Positions 1-8,793 of a stretch of DNA of 64,000 bases are shown one piece after another. The DNA lies in assembly GCA_016743235.1 (NCBI GenBank), contig VRZD01000002.1, positions 62,001 to 126,000 on the forward strand. The letters are read 5' to 3'. Under the pieces are notes generated by a model that saw only the letters and a program-made list of their open reading frames with translations, made no database searches and had not been told where the DNA came from. Both the position numbers and the translations under genes were made by a program. Position 1 is the first letter of the stretch, and each line of letters begins with the position of its first letter. This DNA comes from Pantanalinema sp. GBBB05. Its GTDB lineage: Bacteria > Cyanobacteriota > Cyanobacteriia > Leptolyngbyales > Leptolyngbyaceae.

Positions 1-387
1 GAAATTGATCGACTTCAACAAATCCTCGTACAGACTAAAGTCCAGTTGCAGGAAGCACAAGGAGAAACTGAGCGGATCCAGGGTCACTTGCAACAGACCC
101 AAGCTAATCTGCAACAGACCCAAGCTGATTTGCAGCATGTATCTTTAACCTACGAACAGGTAACTACCGAAAAAGAAGAGGTACATACAGAGTTAGGTAA
201 AACTCGAGCTGAACTGATTGAAATGCATGAACGCCTGCATCAAGCTGAAATTGGGCTATTTGCCGCTCAAGCTGAACTGGAAAAAACCCGCGAAAAAATC
301 GCAGCGATGGAAAGTAGTAAATTTTGGCAACTGCGCACTAAGTGGGTTCAATTCAAACGCCAGCTCAATTTACCCACAACTGACTGA
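1..387 (+). CDS. C-terminal part of a coiled-coil protein, probably a glycosyltransferase or methyltransferase (5' end outside window)
   Basis: The reading frame is open from base 1 to the TGA at 385-387, so only the last 128 residues are seen. They form a long heptad-type coiled coil rich in Gln, Glu and Leu with a repeated Q-T-Q-A-x-L-Q unit, ending in a basic tail with the motif SSKFWQLR. The GT2 gene at 61348-62364 ends in the same way (coiled coil, then SSKFWQLR and a basic segment). In cyanobacteria this tail often follows glycosyltransferase or methyltransferase domains, so the missing N-terminus is probably one of these. That is an inference, since no catalytic domain lies in the window. 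folK follows 15 bases downstream. Confidence 0.75.
   Translation, partial: EIDRLQQILVQTKVQLQEAQGETERIQGHLQQTQANLQQTQADLQHVSLTYEQVTTEKEEVHTELGKTRAELIEMHERLHQAEIGLFAAQAELEKTREKIAAMESSKFWQLRTKWVQFKRQLNLPTTD
88..129 (+). repeat. Tandem 21-bp coding repeat (two copies)
   Basis: Two adjacent 21-base units, 88-108 and 109-129, are nearly identical and each encode LQQTQA(N/D), one turn set of the coiled coil. A third, decayed unit begins at 130. The in-frame unit suggests growth of the coiled coil by slippage or unequal recombination. Confidence 0.8.
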
Positions 388-402
388 GGAAAATGACTTG
401 GC

Positions 403-918
403 GTGGGAACAAGTGTGAATGTGAAATCGGGATTGAGTGCGATCGGCTTAGGCAGTAATTTAGGGAATTCTTTAACGATTTTAGAATCGACACTCCAAAC
501 CTTAGCACAAACCCCAGAAATTCAACTTTTAGCTAGATCGCATTGGTATCAAACCACAGCCGTGGGACCACCACAGCCTGACTATCTCAATGGTTGTGCA
601 CTATTGCGAACGAGTTTATCTCCACACCAGCTATTGACAGTGTTGTTAGACGTTGAGACCACTTTTGGGCGAGTCCGACGGGAGCGCTGGGCAGCCAGAA
701 CCTTAGATTTAGATGTGCTGTTGTTTGATGATCTGATTCTCGATACCCCTACCCTACAGATCCCCCACCCTCGTATGGTGGAACGGGCTTTTGTGCTAGT
801 GCCACTAGCTGAAGTTGCCCCAGATTGGAAGGAACCAGTTTCAAGAAAATCGATCGCAGAGCTAGTCCAAACGGTAGACTGTTCAGAAGTCAAGCCACTC
901 CTGGCTCCTGATATGTAA
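403..918 (+). CDS. folK: 2-amino-4-hydroxy-6-hydroxymethyldihydropteridine diphosphokinase
   Basis: FolK transfers pyrophosphate from ATP to 6-hydroxymethyl-7,8-dihydropterin, the step before dihydropteroate synthase in cytosolic folate synthesis. The N-terminal GLGSNLGN stretch and the family signature RWAARTLDLDVLLFDD near residues 97-112 are both visible, and 171 residues is normal for a single-domain HPPK. GTG at 403 is used as the start; GTG codons at 415 and 421 are in frame and could serve instead, and a GAGGA element lies at 385-389. A Nudix hydrolase gene follows 19 bases after the stop, so the two are probably co-transcribed. No other folate gene is in the window. Confidence 0.93.
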   Translation: MGTSVNVKSGLSAIGLGSNLGNSLTILESTLQTLAQTPEIQLLARSHWYQTTAVGPPQPDYLNGCALLRTSLSPHQLLTVLLDVETTFGRVRRERWAARTLDLDVLLFDDLILDTPTLQIPHPRMVERAFVLVPLAEVAPDWKEPVSRKSIAELVQTVDCSEVKPLLAPDM

Positions 919-937
919 CGCTCACAACATAAATAAT

Positions 938-1489
938 ATGCCTGCTGGTCAAGAGCCACCCGAACTCCTGAAACAACGCCTGTTCTATCAAGGACGGAAG
1001 TTTGCCTTTGAAGTCGCTCACTTACGACTCCCAAATCGATCGGAAGGCGAGTGGGAATGTATCCGGCATCCCGGTGGAGCATTAGCAGTACCTGTCACCC
1101 CCGAAGGTAAGTTTGTGCTGGTTCAGCAATATCGGTTTGCGGCTCAAGGGCGGTTACTAGAATTTCCAGCTGGAACCGTAGAACTTCATGAAGATCCAGG
1201 CACAACCATTCAACGAGAAATTGAGGAAGAAACCGGCTATCGTGCGCACCGTTGGCAAAAATTGGGCGAGTTTTTTGTGGCGCCAGGCTACTCAGACGAA
1301 ATTATCTATGCCTTCCTCGCTCAAGATTTGGAAGCATTAGAAAATCCCCCCGCTCAAGACGACGATGAGGACATTGATGTCGTTTTAATGACTTTAGAGG
1401 AAGTAGAGCAAGCGATTCAAGCTGGTGACATTGCCGATGCTAAATCAATCTCCAGCTTCCTCCTAGCCCGACCATTCCTAGTCAACTAA
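938..1489 (+). CDS. Nudix hydrolase, ADP-ribose pyrophosphatase-like
   Basis: A complete Nudix box is seen at residues 79-101 (G-x5-E-x7-REIEEETGY), which binds Mg2+ and hydrolyses nucleoside diphosphates linked to another group. The 183-residue length and the RLLEFPAG approach to the box resemble ADP-ribose pyrophosphatases (NudF type), so ADP-ribose or a related sugar nucleotide is the likely substrate; exact specificity cannot be read from the sequence. The gene follows folK by 19 bases. Its stop codon overlaps the stop of the convergent glycosyltransferase gene by four bases. Confidence 0.9.
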   Translation: MPAGQEPPELLKQRLFYQGRKFAFEVAHLRLPNRSEGEWECIRHPGGALAVPVTPEGKFVLVQQYRFAAQGRLLEFPAGTVELHEDPGTTIQREIEEETGYRAHRWQKLGEFFVAPGYSDEIIYAFLAQDLEALENPPAQDDDEDIDVVLMTLEEVEQAIQAGDIADAKSISSFLLARPFLVN

Positions 1490-2544
1490 TGCACAGCAGG
1501 CTGTGGTTCTGATACGCTGGTTGCGGATCGAGGTGCTGGTAAGGTTTGGGCAGGAACAGTGGGATGGAATATCACACTATTTTGAATCGAGTCACGCAGG
1601 AGCATGGGTGGATCTTCATCAGGCTTCCGTTGAATCAATCGCCGTATCCGCCACAGCCCGTACCCGATAACCCAGCTGGCATCGACGATCGCGGCATAAC
1701 CCCAACCGTGATTCTTGAGAAAATAACGTCGCCGCGAATTATGCCAATACTGAGGCAACCGCTTCGGCTTCTGATTAATCGCCGTGACCCCCGTACTTTG
1801 CCCCAAAATATGCATCACTCGACTTTGCGGCACATACCAAATCTCCCAGCCAGCCCGTTTAGCTTGTAGACAAAAATCTGTTTCTTCGTAGTACAGAAAA
1901 TACCCTTCATCCATTAGCCCAATCGCCTCAAACACTTCACGGCGAATAATCATGCAGGCACCTGGCAACCAATCGATGGCTTGGGCTTGGCTTTGATCCA
2001 TCTCTTGAGCCACCCGCCATTTTGAGAGTAGTTTGGAAACCAGCCCCAATCGCAATCCATGCTCAAACTCCCCTAGAGCACTGGGAAACTTAAAGGCATA
2101 TGGCCAGGATTCCCCATCTTCCGTTTCAAAGCTGCTGCCCGCAATGCCAACTTGAGGATTTTGATCCATAAAATCAACCAGCGCCTTCAAGGCTCCCGAT
2201 CGCACTTGAGCATCTGGATTCAACAGAACATAGTAATCGGGCGGATTTGGAGATTGCAGTGCCGGACGAATGGCATAGTTGTTGCCGTAAGAAAAACCGC
2301 CATTCACACTCGACGGCAGCAAAGTTGCCCACTTTCCCCAACCTTCAGAGGCGATCGCCGCGCCAATTTTTTCGACTGAGTCATCCCCCGAGTCATTATC
2401 CACAATGGCTACTTTAGTCTGCGGCAACAGCTCAATTTCCGATGCCAGCGATCGCAAGCTTTCAATGACTAGATGGGCAGTGCGATAGTTGACTGTCACA
2501 ATGAGCAGACGCGTTTCTGGATCAAGGGGAAGTGTTACAGACAT
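1486..2544 (-). CDS. Glycosyltransferase family 2 (rhamnosyltransferase-like)
   Basis: This is a GT-A fold inverting glycosyltransferase of about 352 residues. The N-terminal nucleotide-sugar site has the pattern VDNDSGD, the metal site is in LLNPDAQ, and a conserved WLPGACMIIRREVF stretch with a later DEGYFLYYEETDFC stretch matches the WbbL/rhamnosyltransferase-like branch. The enzyme probably adds a sugar to a lipid-linked repeat unit on the cytoplasmic face. ATG at 2544 is chosen; a TTG three codons upstream (2553) is also in frame. A proline-rich C-terminal tail follows the domain. It is the last gene of the minus-strand EPS block; the donor sugar is not certain, though dTDP-rhamnose genes lie nearby. 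Confidence 0.88.
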   Translation of the reverse strand: MSVTLPLDPETRLLIVTVNYRTAHLVIESLRSLASEIELLPQTKVAIVDNDSGDDSVEKIGAAIASEGWGKWATLLPSSVNGGFSYGNNYAIRPALQSPNPPDYYVLLNPDAQVRSGALKALVDFMDQNPQVGIAGSSFETEDGESWPYAFKFPSALGEFEHGLRLGLVSKLLSKWRVAQEMDQSQAQAIDWLPGACMIIRREVFEAIGLMDEGYFLYYEETDFCLQAKRAGWEIWYVPQSRVMHILGQSTGVTAINQKPKRLPQYWHNSRRRYFLKNHGWGYAAIVDASWVIGYGLWRIRRLIQRKPDEDPPMLLRDSIQNSVIFHPTVPAQTLPAPRSATSVSEPQPAVH

Positions 2545-2709
2545 AATGCTCAAGAGTTCCGTATATCGGCTATATAGGTTGCTGTAAACAAGAGGGGTCT
2601 ATACAAGGCAAATCACAAGTACTAGTCAATGTTGCTGCAACAGTGAAACTTTTCACTTGAACTATTGCAATCTCGATCGAGACAGGACTCTACAGTTCCA
2701 TAGCCATCA

Positions 2710-3351
2710 TCACTGAGTTTGACCAGCAGCATCTAATTCCAGATGATTATTGGCACTGTCAGGCGCATCAGTTTTTTCAGGCTGAGGTTTCGACATCTTG
2801 ATGATCTTGGCAGGAATACCACCCACAGTTGCACCCGCCGGAACATCTGTTAGCACTACAGCATTTGCACCAATATTAACATCATCCCCAATGGTCACAT
2901 TACCAAAGATCTTGGCTCCCGCCCCGACATTAACCCGCTTCCCTAACTTGGGAGCCTCTAGCGGTCGATGTAAATAGCGATTGCCCAATGTCACCCCTTG
3001 ACGAATGATGGTGTCATCACCGATTTCACAGTCTCCATGAATGACGATCGCGCTTTGGTGTTCAATAATGACGCGGCGACCTAACTTAACCGTATCAGGT
3101 AGCTCGATACCATAAGTGTTGCGAGCTTTACGAAATAACATACGGTACAGAATGCTAAAGGGAGCACGCACAACAATGGGTTTGAGCGCCATCCGCCAAG
3201 CCCCAAACCGTTGTATAGCTACCGCCCGGAAACCAGGCTTAGTCCAATCTTTACCATGAGCGACCCAATCTTCAACAATTTGTTGCCATAAATTGAGTGA
3301 GTCCTGGTCAGTCGGTAAGGAGGACTTCACTGACTGTGATTCATTCACCAT
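2710..3351 (-). CDS. Serine O-acetyltransferase-like hexapeptide-repeat acyltransferase
   Basis: The central region, about residues 88-185, shows hexapeptide repeats of a left-handed beta-helix, with the GDDxxIRQGVTLG and IGDDVNIGANAVV stretches typical of the CysE/LbetaH acetyltransferase group. CysE itself makes O-acetylserine, but the setting inside an EPS block and the atypical N-terminus favour O- or N-acetylation of a sugar. A conserved PAKIIK end of the helix is followed by a polar tail of about 30 residues. Substrate is inferred only from context. Confidence 0.85.
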   Translation of the reverse strand: MVNESQSVKSSLPTDQDSLNLWQQIVEDWVAHGKDWTKPGFRAVAIQRFGAWRMALKPIVVRAPFSILYRMLFRKARNTYGIELPDTVKLGRRVIIEHQSAIVIHGDCEIGDDTIIRQGVTLGNRYLHRPLEAPKLGKRVNVGAGAKIFGNVTIGDDVNIGANAVVLTDVPAGATVGGIPAKIIKMSKPQPEKTDAPDSANNHLELDAAGQTQ

Positions 3352-3749
3352 AAAAATTTCCTATCTTACCCTTTTGGGAAAAACCTCAGCAGGTAATCCA
3401 AGCAGATGGTTGATAACAACTATATTCAGAATGCCCTACTCTAAGGAGATAAAACACTTAATCACTCCTAATTTCCGTAATTCTATTTTTAGTCTCAGCA
3501 GAGTAAATAATCTTTGGATACTGCAAGGATTTCATACTCTGTGGCTTAGCGTATATGCATTGATCCGCAAATGCTTTGGCACCCTGAAGCTAAACGGTCA
3601 AAGGCAAGAGTTAGGCTAATATCAAAGCCTGCTCAAAAATTAAATTGATTTTCTGCCAAGACTTTAGAGAGCATCATTGCTTTACCTAATTGACAGCCTC
3701 TTCAAGCGCTGAACAGGAATTGCCCCACTCAAGCAGGTTGAGCTACTAA
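3352..3749. other. Intergenic region between acetyltransferase and polymerase genes
   Basis: About 400 bases separate the two minus-strand genes. The part next to 3351 should hold the acetyltransferase promoter. I see no hairpin with a T-run, no RNA gene and no convincing ORF; an open frame on the plus strand at 3293-3619 has no family resemblance. Confidence 0.5.
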
Positions 3750-5099
3750 TCAGCCGTCCCAACGCTTAATTTCCTTAGGAACAGGCTTAGAAGCCAGCCC
3801 GGCAATGCCTCCGCAGGCTAACATAAACACCGGATTAGTCATCGCATTTAGGACGCAATCAAAGGTATACATCACAACCCCCACTGCTAACGCAGCGGCT
3901 GGAGTAACAGCTGGATGCCACCATAATTTAGCTGGGTACCGGATACAGAAGGCTAACGGTGGTAACAAAAAGGCGGAAAAAATACTAACTAAACCAAAGG
4001 CACCATTAATGCCGAATACAATAATCCACAGGCTGTCAGTAACTGAAATATCTTCACCATACTCGTTAAAGATTCGGTTTCTGCCAAAACCACCCCAACC
4101 GAATAATATCTGTTGTCTGGCTCTAGCTCCTAACAATTCCTCGTTTTGGAATCTAAATTCTACCGATTGCACCCGGTCTGGGGAAAATACTTGAGACATG
4201 TAGGCAACAATCTGCGGTCCTGGAAACGTACCGACTACGCCCATATACATATACGCTGTTAGCAGGGCGGCGATAATCCACATCAAGATGGAAGTACGAA
4301 ACCATTTCGCCATATAAAGACAAACCAGGGCTAACGCTAAGAGGATATATGCCCCAGTTGCTTTAACGATAATAAAGGTAAATACCACAAATCCGGTCAG
4401 CAGCCCCATGGGCATATTCCACATCCGCTTCACCAGTTTGGTCCGCCATAGGACGATCGCCATCAAGCTGGCTAACATCATCCAGACTCCTAGCATCAAA
4501 CCACTTGGCATGAATACAGCGGGTCGGTAGCCCCCATAGCGTAGGGAGATTAAAAAACTAGTGGAATAATCTTGAAAGCCGTAAACCATTGCATGGAGAT
4601 TACGGTACATTCGGGCTTCAAAGATACATAAGGGGGCATAAATAACCCCCCCAATAAATACGGCGATCGCCAGCTGACGCATTCCCGCCAGATTCCCTAA
4701 ATAGAGCCTACCTAAAAAGTAAGGTAGTGCCCAAGTCACAGATTGATCCAGACTACTTGAAAAGCCGTCATAAGGACCCAAGCCATTCATCACTGACGAA
4801 ATAAATGGGCTAACACACCACATCAAGATAGGGATGTCCAGCCAACTAAATTTGAATTTAATGAAGTGGCTAGAGTCAAAAATTAAGGTTGCCAACAAAA
4901 TGCTGTAGCCAGTTGCCGACATTTTGGTATAGTCCGGCAAACCAGGAAGATTAAATACCGCTCCTGGCAAAAATAACCATGCCGTAATGAAGCTGACAAT
5001 CACCGCTCGTTGAGCGGGATAAATCGAAAACAGGTATAGAACAACAGGAAACCAGCCCCACATTACTATAGGGACAAGAAAATTGGGAGCACCAAACAT
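3750..5099 (-). CDS. O-antigen ligase/polymerase-like membrane protein (Wzy candidate)
   Basis: A hydrophobic protein of about 449 residues with some 10-12 predicted membrane segments and a large polar loop around residues 290-350, which is the layout of Wzy polymerases and WaaL-type ligases. It would join repeat units on the periplasmic side. Its neighbours (2-oxoglutarate oxygenase, acyltransferase-like protein, GT4, Wzx) support an EPS role. ATG at 5099 is chosen; an in-frame TTG at 5120 would add seven residues. A second, larger Wzy candidate lies at 46163-48790, so which one polymerises which glycan is open. Confidence 0.78.
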   Translation of the reverse strand: MFGAPNFLVPIVMWGWFPVVLYLFSIYPAQRAVIVSFITAWLFLPGAVFNLPGLPDYTKMSATGYSILLATLIFDSSHFIKFKFSWLDIPILMWCVSPFISSVMNGLGPYDGFSSSLDQSVTWALPYFLGRLYLGNLAGMRQLAIAVFIGGVIYAPLCIFEARMYRNLHAMVYGFQDYSTSFLISLRYGGYRPAVFMPSGLMLGVWMMLASLMAIVLWRTKLVKRMWNMPMGLLTGFVVFTFIIVKATGAYILLALALVCLYMAKWFRTSILMWIIAALLTAYMYMGVVGTFPGPQIVAYMSQVFSPDRVQSVEFRFQNEELLGARARQQILFGWGGFGRNRIFNEYGEDISVTDSLWIIVFGINGAFGLVSIFSAFLLPPLAFCIRYPAKLWWHPAVTPAAALAVGVVMYTFDCVLNAMTNPVFMLACGGIAGLASKPVPKEIKRWDG

Positions 5100-5218
5100 G
5101 GGGGAAACTCTTCGGGGCAACCGATATGAGAGGCAGAAGCGCTGACTACCAATCAGAGATATCTGAGGAAGTCAGCAGCCTGTCCACATTATGAACGTTT
5201 AAGACTGAGAACGTCAGC

Positions 5219-6082
5219 TTATTGTTTCTTCAACCCCCTGCCAAGCTCCAGCAGAATTGGTGGAATAAATTGCTTCACCACTTCTTTGAAGCTCTTCTTG
5301 GGTGACAAATCAGCTGGAGCAATAGATTCATTCGGGCGAGCTAAGAAGATCGTTGAGTGAGCCTGCTCTTTTACCTCTTCAGCCGGACGACCATTACTGT
5401 AGTAGTAAAGAGCAAGCGATTTCCGGGTTCGACCCTCAGGGCAAGCTAGCGGATCGGGATGTCCGTGATAAGAAAAATCTGTTGTACTGAAAACCACAAA
5501 GCGATTAAAAATAGGCAAAATTTTCTTTTCGCAACGGGTCATTTCTGAATCCCAAAGTTCCAGACAACCACCGTACTCTTCTTGCCAATCTTTGTTCAGG
5601 TAAACTAACAAATTCAGACGACGATCGAGCTTCAGCTTAGCGTGTTTGTTAAAGTCCACATGCATCTTGAGAAATCCGCCCGGCTCAATTTGGTGCAGTC
5701 CACCACCCTCAAAGTGAGGATCGGGAATCAGCCCTTCAATTCCAGTTAAGGTTTCTAAGAAGGAGATAAAGGTAGCTGAGTTAAATTGATAAAGTAACAG
5801 ACGAGTAGCATCACCCATTTGTTGTTCATGGCGAGACGCTAACTTTTTCTCAGCCGAATTCTTAAAGCGTTGCCATTCAATATCATCTGGTTTGGGAAAC
5901 TCTTTCAGAACGTTATCCAGCACAAACTCTGGGAAAAAGTTATCGATCGCGATATGAGGAAACGGCGTATTATTTGCGTATTCCTCCCGATGTTGAAGTG
6001 CTAATGCCTGCAAAGCATCTGGATCAAACCGGAACATCGAATTTTCAGCCGATGAACTAGATGTTACAACCGTTGAAGTCAT
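5219..6082 (-). CDS. 2-oxoglutarate/Fe(II)-dependent oxygenase (prolyl 4-hydroxylase-like)
   Basis: A 287-residue protein with the double-stranded beta-helix signature of 2OG-Fe(II) oxygenases. The metal ligands H141 and D143 lie in KMHVDFNKH and the distal His is H206 or H208 in SYHGHPD; an Arg near 218-220 before KSLALYYYSN fits 2-oxoglutarate binding. The family hydroxylates proteins or small molecules. No signal peptide is seen, so it acts in the cytoplasm. Its position between a Wzy candidate and an acyltransferase-like gene suggests a glycan or a glycan-associated target, but the substrate is unknown. Confidence 0.88.
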   Translation of the reverse strand: MTSTVVTSSSSAENSMFRFDPDALQALALQHREEYANNTPFPHIAIDNFFPEFVLDNVLKEFPKPDDIEWQRFKNSAEKKLASRHEQQMGDATRLLLYQFNSATFISFLETLTGIEGLIPDPHFEGGGLHQIEPGGFLKMHVDFNKHAKLKLDRRLNLLVYLNKDWQEEYGGCLELWDSEMTRCEKKILPIFNRFVVFSTTDFSYHGHPDPLACPEGRTRKSLALYYYSNGRPAEEVKEQAHSTIFLARPNESIAPADLSPKKSFKEVVKQFIPPILLELGRGLKKQ

Positions 6083-6157
6083 ACTCTTCCTCGAAAACTC
6101 TACACGTTAAAAATCAAGCAAATCAGAATAAAATCACTTTAAGTGTGAAGTAGACAC

Positions 6158-7333
6158 TTAACGAAATGTCAGCAGTAAACACAAAATCATCTGCCCAATC
6201 GTCCGACTATACATCGCAATCACTGAACCTTCTCCACCATAAATAAGAGTGACACACGATACCAGAAAAGTCGCTGTAATTAATCCAATCTTCAACCACT
6301 TTTGCGATTGAATTTTCTGAAGTTTCAATCCAGCCGATTCTGTGGTTCGTGCCAGGAAGAAAGTTGCTATACACAACCCGATCGCAAACAGAGAAAACAC
6401 TAATCCATTGAGCTCTTTCACTCCTAAACTAGTTAGTAGATCAAGCAAAAAATAGTGAATTGGCACAATCGCTAAGGATGCCACTCCTCGTAAAGATAAT
6501 GCCGATTGTACAGGTTTTAGTGTGGGCACAGTACATAGCACTAGTGCCCAGGCAATTCCTACTAAAATGGGCACAAAACTGACAATGAAGAAGGCCAGAG
6601 AAACAGTTCCCCACCGGAAAAACTCTGCCTGCCGGAATGCCAGGATCAGGCTAGCGATCAAAGGTAGTGTGCCCAAAGCGACAAGACCAATGATCACTTG
6701 ACGGCGACGAGTTGTAATTATGTCGCGCCATCGCATTGCCATCGCTCCCACAAGAAATCCTAGTAATGGATAGACCATCCAGGGTGACAGTGGATAAGAT
6801 ACGCCTGGCACAGCTGGAGTGCCTAAAATCCAGTCCAAGCCCCACCACCCGGTTGGGAAAGAGCCAATTAGCCGATGGAGTAAGGGATTAATCAGAAACC
6901 GTGTGGCAGAAATTGCGACAATACCAATGCCACAGATTGTGATTGGAGCTGACGATTGTCGCACCAGCTCTAATACCAATACCGATAGACCAATAAACCC
7001 AAGGAAATCCAGCCCAATCCATCTACCAGCACTCCAGTGCATCAGCAAGTCTGCCAAAAATAGAATACTGACTTTCATGAGAAGGGGTCGCCAACGTCCC
7101 TGCTTTTTCTTTTGACTCGACTGGATGCCTGAACCAACTCCAGTCACAAAAAAGAACAGGACTGGGGCGAAACTGCCAATAAACAGTACGCTATTCATCA
7201 CGCCCTGACTAGCTTCTGCAACCATCAGGGTTTTTACCCCCGCATGGTTCACAATCATCAAAACCGCAGCTAGACCTCGCAACACATCAAGTTCTAGCCA
7301 GTGCAGATTGGGCTTTTGGATGTTGGTAGACAC
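6158..7333 (-). CDS. Acyltransferase-like multi-pass membrane protein
   Basis: A 391-residue membrane protein with about 10-11 hydrophobic segments. The start LELDVLRGLAAVLMIVNHAG in the first helix has the Arg and His arrangement typical of membrane sugar acyltransferases (acyltransferase-3 and the related heparan-alpha-glucosaminide acetyltransferase-like group). Such proteins move an acyl group across the membrane and put it on a glycan. The start codon is GTG at 7333, 17 bases after the stop of the upstream GT4, so co-transcription is likely. The acyl donor and the acceptor sugar are not known. Confidence 0.8.
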   Translation of the reverse strand: MSTNIQKPNLHWLELDVLRGLAAVLMIVNHAGVKTLMVAEASQGVMNSVLFIGSFAPVLFFFVTGVGSGIQSSQKKKQGRWRPLLMKVSILFLADLLMHWSAGRWIGLDFLGFIGLSVLVLELVRQSSAPITICGIGIVAISATRFLINPLLHRLIGSFPTGWWGLDWILGTPAVPGVSYPLSPWMVYPLLGFLVGAMAMRWRDIITTRRRQVIIGLVALGTLPLIASLILAFRQAEFFRWGTVSLAFFIVSFVPILVGIAWALVLCTVPTLKPVQSALSLRGVASLAIVPIHYFLLDLLTSLGVKELNGLVFSLFAIGLCIATFFLARTTESAGLKLQKIQSQKWLKIGLITATFLVSCVTLIYGGEGSVIAMYSRTIGQMILCLLLTFR

Positions 7334-7350
7334 AGTTTTTACCAGATTGC

Positions 7351-8448
7351 TTATAGTGATGATGATTTTTGTTTCTCAATGGCTCGATACAATGCCGCCT
7401 CAAATCGATCGGTCGCATCTTCCAAGGTGTAACTGCTTGCCTGGCGATAAGCCCGATTTGACATTTGTTGCCATTCAGCATCCGACATTTGGTAGATTCG
7501 CTCGATCGCGTTTGCCATCGCTTCCGGATCGTCCATATTGACTAGAATACCCGCCCCATCTGCCAATAGTTCTGGGGCTGCACCTGCTGGAGTGCCAATC
7601 ACGGGAGTTCGACATGCCATTGCTTCTAGGATAGGTAGCCCAAACCCCTCACTCCGACTACCAAACAACCAGGCATCACATCTCGCGTAGATATCTTTCA
7701 AGGTCTGTTGAGGTGGTTGGAAACAAAATTCTGTATTGGGTGGTAATGGCAAGTGGTCCACTAATGCATGACTACTTAATGCCACTAGCTGCAAGTTAGG
7801 AATACGTTGAGCGGCAATTTCAAAAGCTTTAAGGCTAACATCACAGCCTTTCCACGGAGCTTTGCTGTACATCATTCCTATAGTTGGACCCGCTTGTTTA
7901 CTCCGAGGTTGAGCATTAAACAGAGTTGTATCAATACTGTTAGGAACAAATGAAACATCCCGATCGCCATAATGGCTATCCATAATATCAATCAACCATT
8001 GGGAAACCGCAATTTTGTGCATTGGCAATAGGTAAGATGCCTGTGCCTGCTCCTTCTGCACATAGTCAAATACTTCGTGATGTTGGACAAAATAAGCTTT
8101 CGCCCCTTTGGTTCTAGATAAGTTAGCTACCCAATGTGCTGTTTCCCACCATGTTGCAATTACTACATCTGCATTGGGCAGATCAATATCCTGTACAGGT
8201 CTGAATCGATCGATGAGTTTGTGAGGAACATCAAGTTCATCAAAATGGGACTTGGATTTCTGAACGTTAATCCACCCTTTACCCTTACGTAATGAACGCA
8301 GTTGTTCTCGAAAGCTAGGTTTACCAAGTGGTCTAGAAACAACAAATACGTCATGCCCTCGCTGTTTCAACTTATTGGCATAAAGGGCAATAATTCGATC
8401 TCCACCTGTGAGAGCAAAGCCACTAGCCATCACAAACGTCACTTTCAT
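7351..8448 (-). CDS. Glycosyltransferase family 4 (GT-B fold)
   Basis: The N-terminus begins with a GT4-type loop, FALTGGDRIIALYANKLKQRG, and the C-terminal half holds the donor-binding E-x7-E region (GSRSEGFGLPILEAMACRTPV), about residues 275-295. The length of 365 residues is normal. It is a cytoplasmic, retaining glycosyltransferase that probably extends the lipid-linked EPS repeat. It precedes the acyltransferase-like gene by 17 bases and is the promoter-proximal gene of that sub-operon. Confidence 0.9.
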   Translation of the reverse strand: MKVTFVMASGFALTGGDRIIALYANKLKQRGHDVFVVSRPLGKPSFREQLRSLRKGKGWINVQKSKSHFDELDVPHKLIDRFRPVQDIDLPNADVVIATWWETAHWVANLSRTKGAKAYFVQHHEVFDYVQKEQAQASYLLPMHKIAVSQWLIDIMDSHYGDRDVSFVPNSIDTTLFNAQPRSKQAGPTIGMMYSKAPWKGCDVSLKAFEIAAQRIPNLQLVALSSHALVDHLPLPPNTEFCFQPPQQTLKDIYARCDAWLFGSRSEGFGLPILEAMACRTPVIGTPAGAAPELLADGAGILVNMDDPEAMANAIERIYQMSDAEWQQMSNRAYRQASSYTLEDATDRFEAALYRAIEKQKSSSL

Positions 8449-8793
8449 TACACACCTTTTAAACAGAAAACAATCCAGATCATCCTTAATCTCAATCCAT
8501 TTTCAAAATGGTCTATCAGCATAATCTAAGAATTTCAGTCCTAAGGAATAGACGCAGAACTTGAGGCACACTATAGTTCCAGCTCATTTCACTACTCCTA
8601 TAGTAATAAAACGGAGTCAGTGAACAACGTATTGAAAGATGCATCCTCACCAAGCACTCTGGCTTCAGAAACTGCCGCACTACGGCAAAACACCACTCTT
8701 GATCGAGCGATTAACTTCTAAATGTAAGCACCAACCAATAGTTATAGAACCAATAGTACAAATAGCCTGTACTCAAATCCGATTGCTGCTTGT
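8449..8793. other. Intergenic region upstream of the GT4 gene
   Basis: About 345 bases between two minus-strand genes. Two direct copies of CTATAGT occur at 8571-8577 and 8598-8604, and the first belongs to a perfect 8-bp palindrome (8570-8577). They could be part of the GT4 promoter region, since TATAGT resembles a -10 box on either strand. No gene is seen. Confidence 0.4.

Noticed and set aside
582..1082. 166-codon minus-strand frame across folK and Nudix
   Set aside because: It is antisense to two well-supported genes and has no recognisable motif.
3293..3619. 108-codon plus-strand frame near the acetyltransferase start
   Set aside because: It overlaps the antisense acetyltransferase start, and its composition is not protein-like.
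4673..4680. GCGATCGC (HIP1) octamers, here and for example at 9433-9440
   Set aside because: Frequent in cyanobacterial genomes and spread through genes; not specific to a local system.
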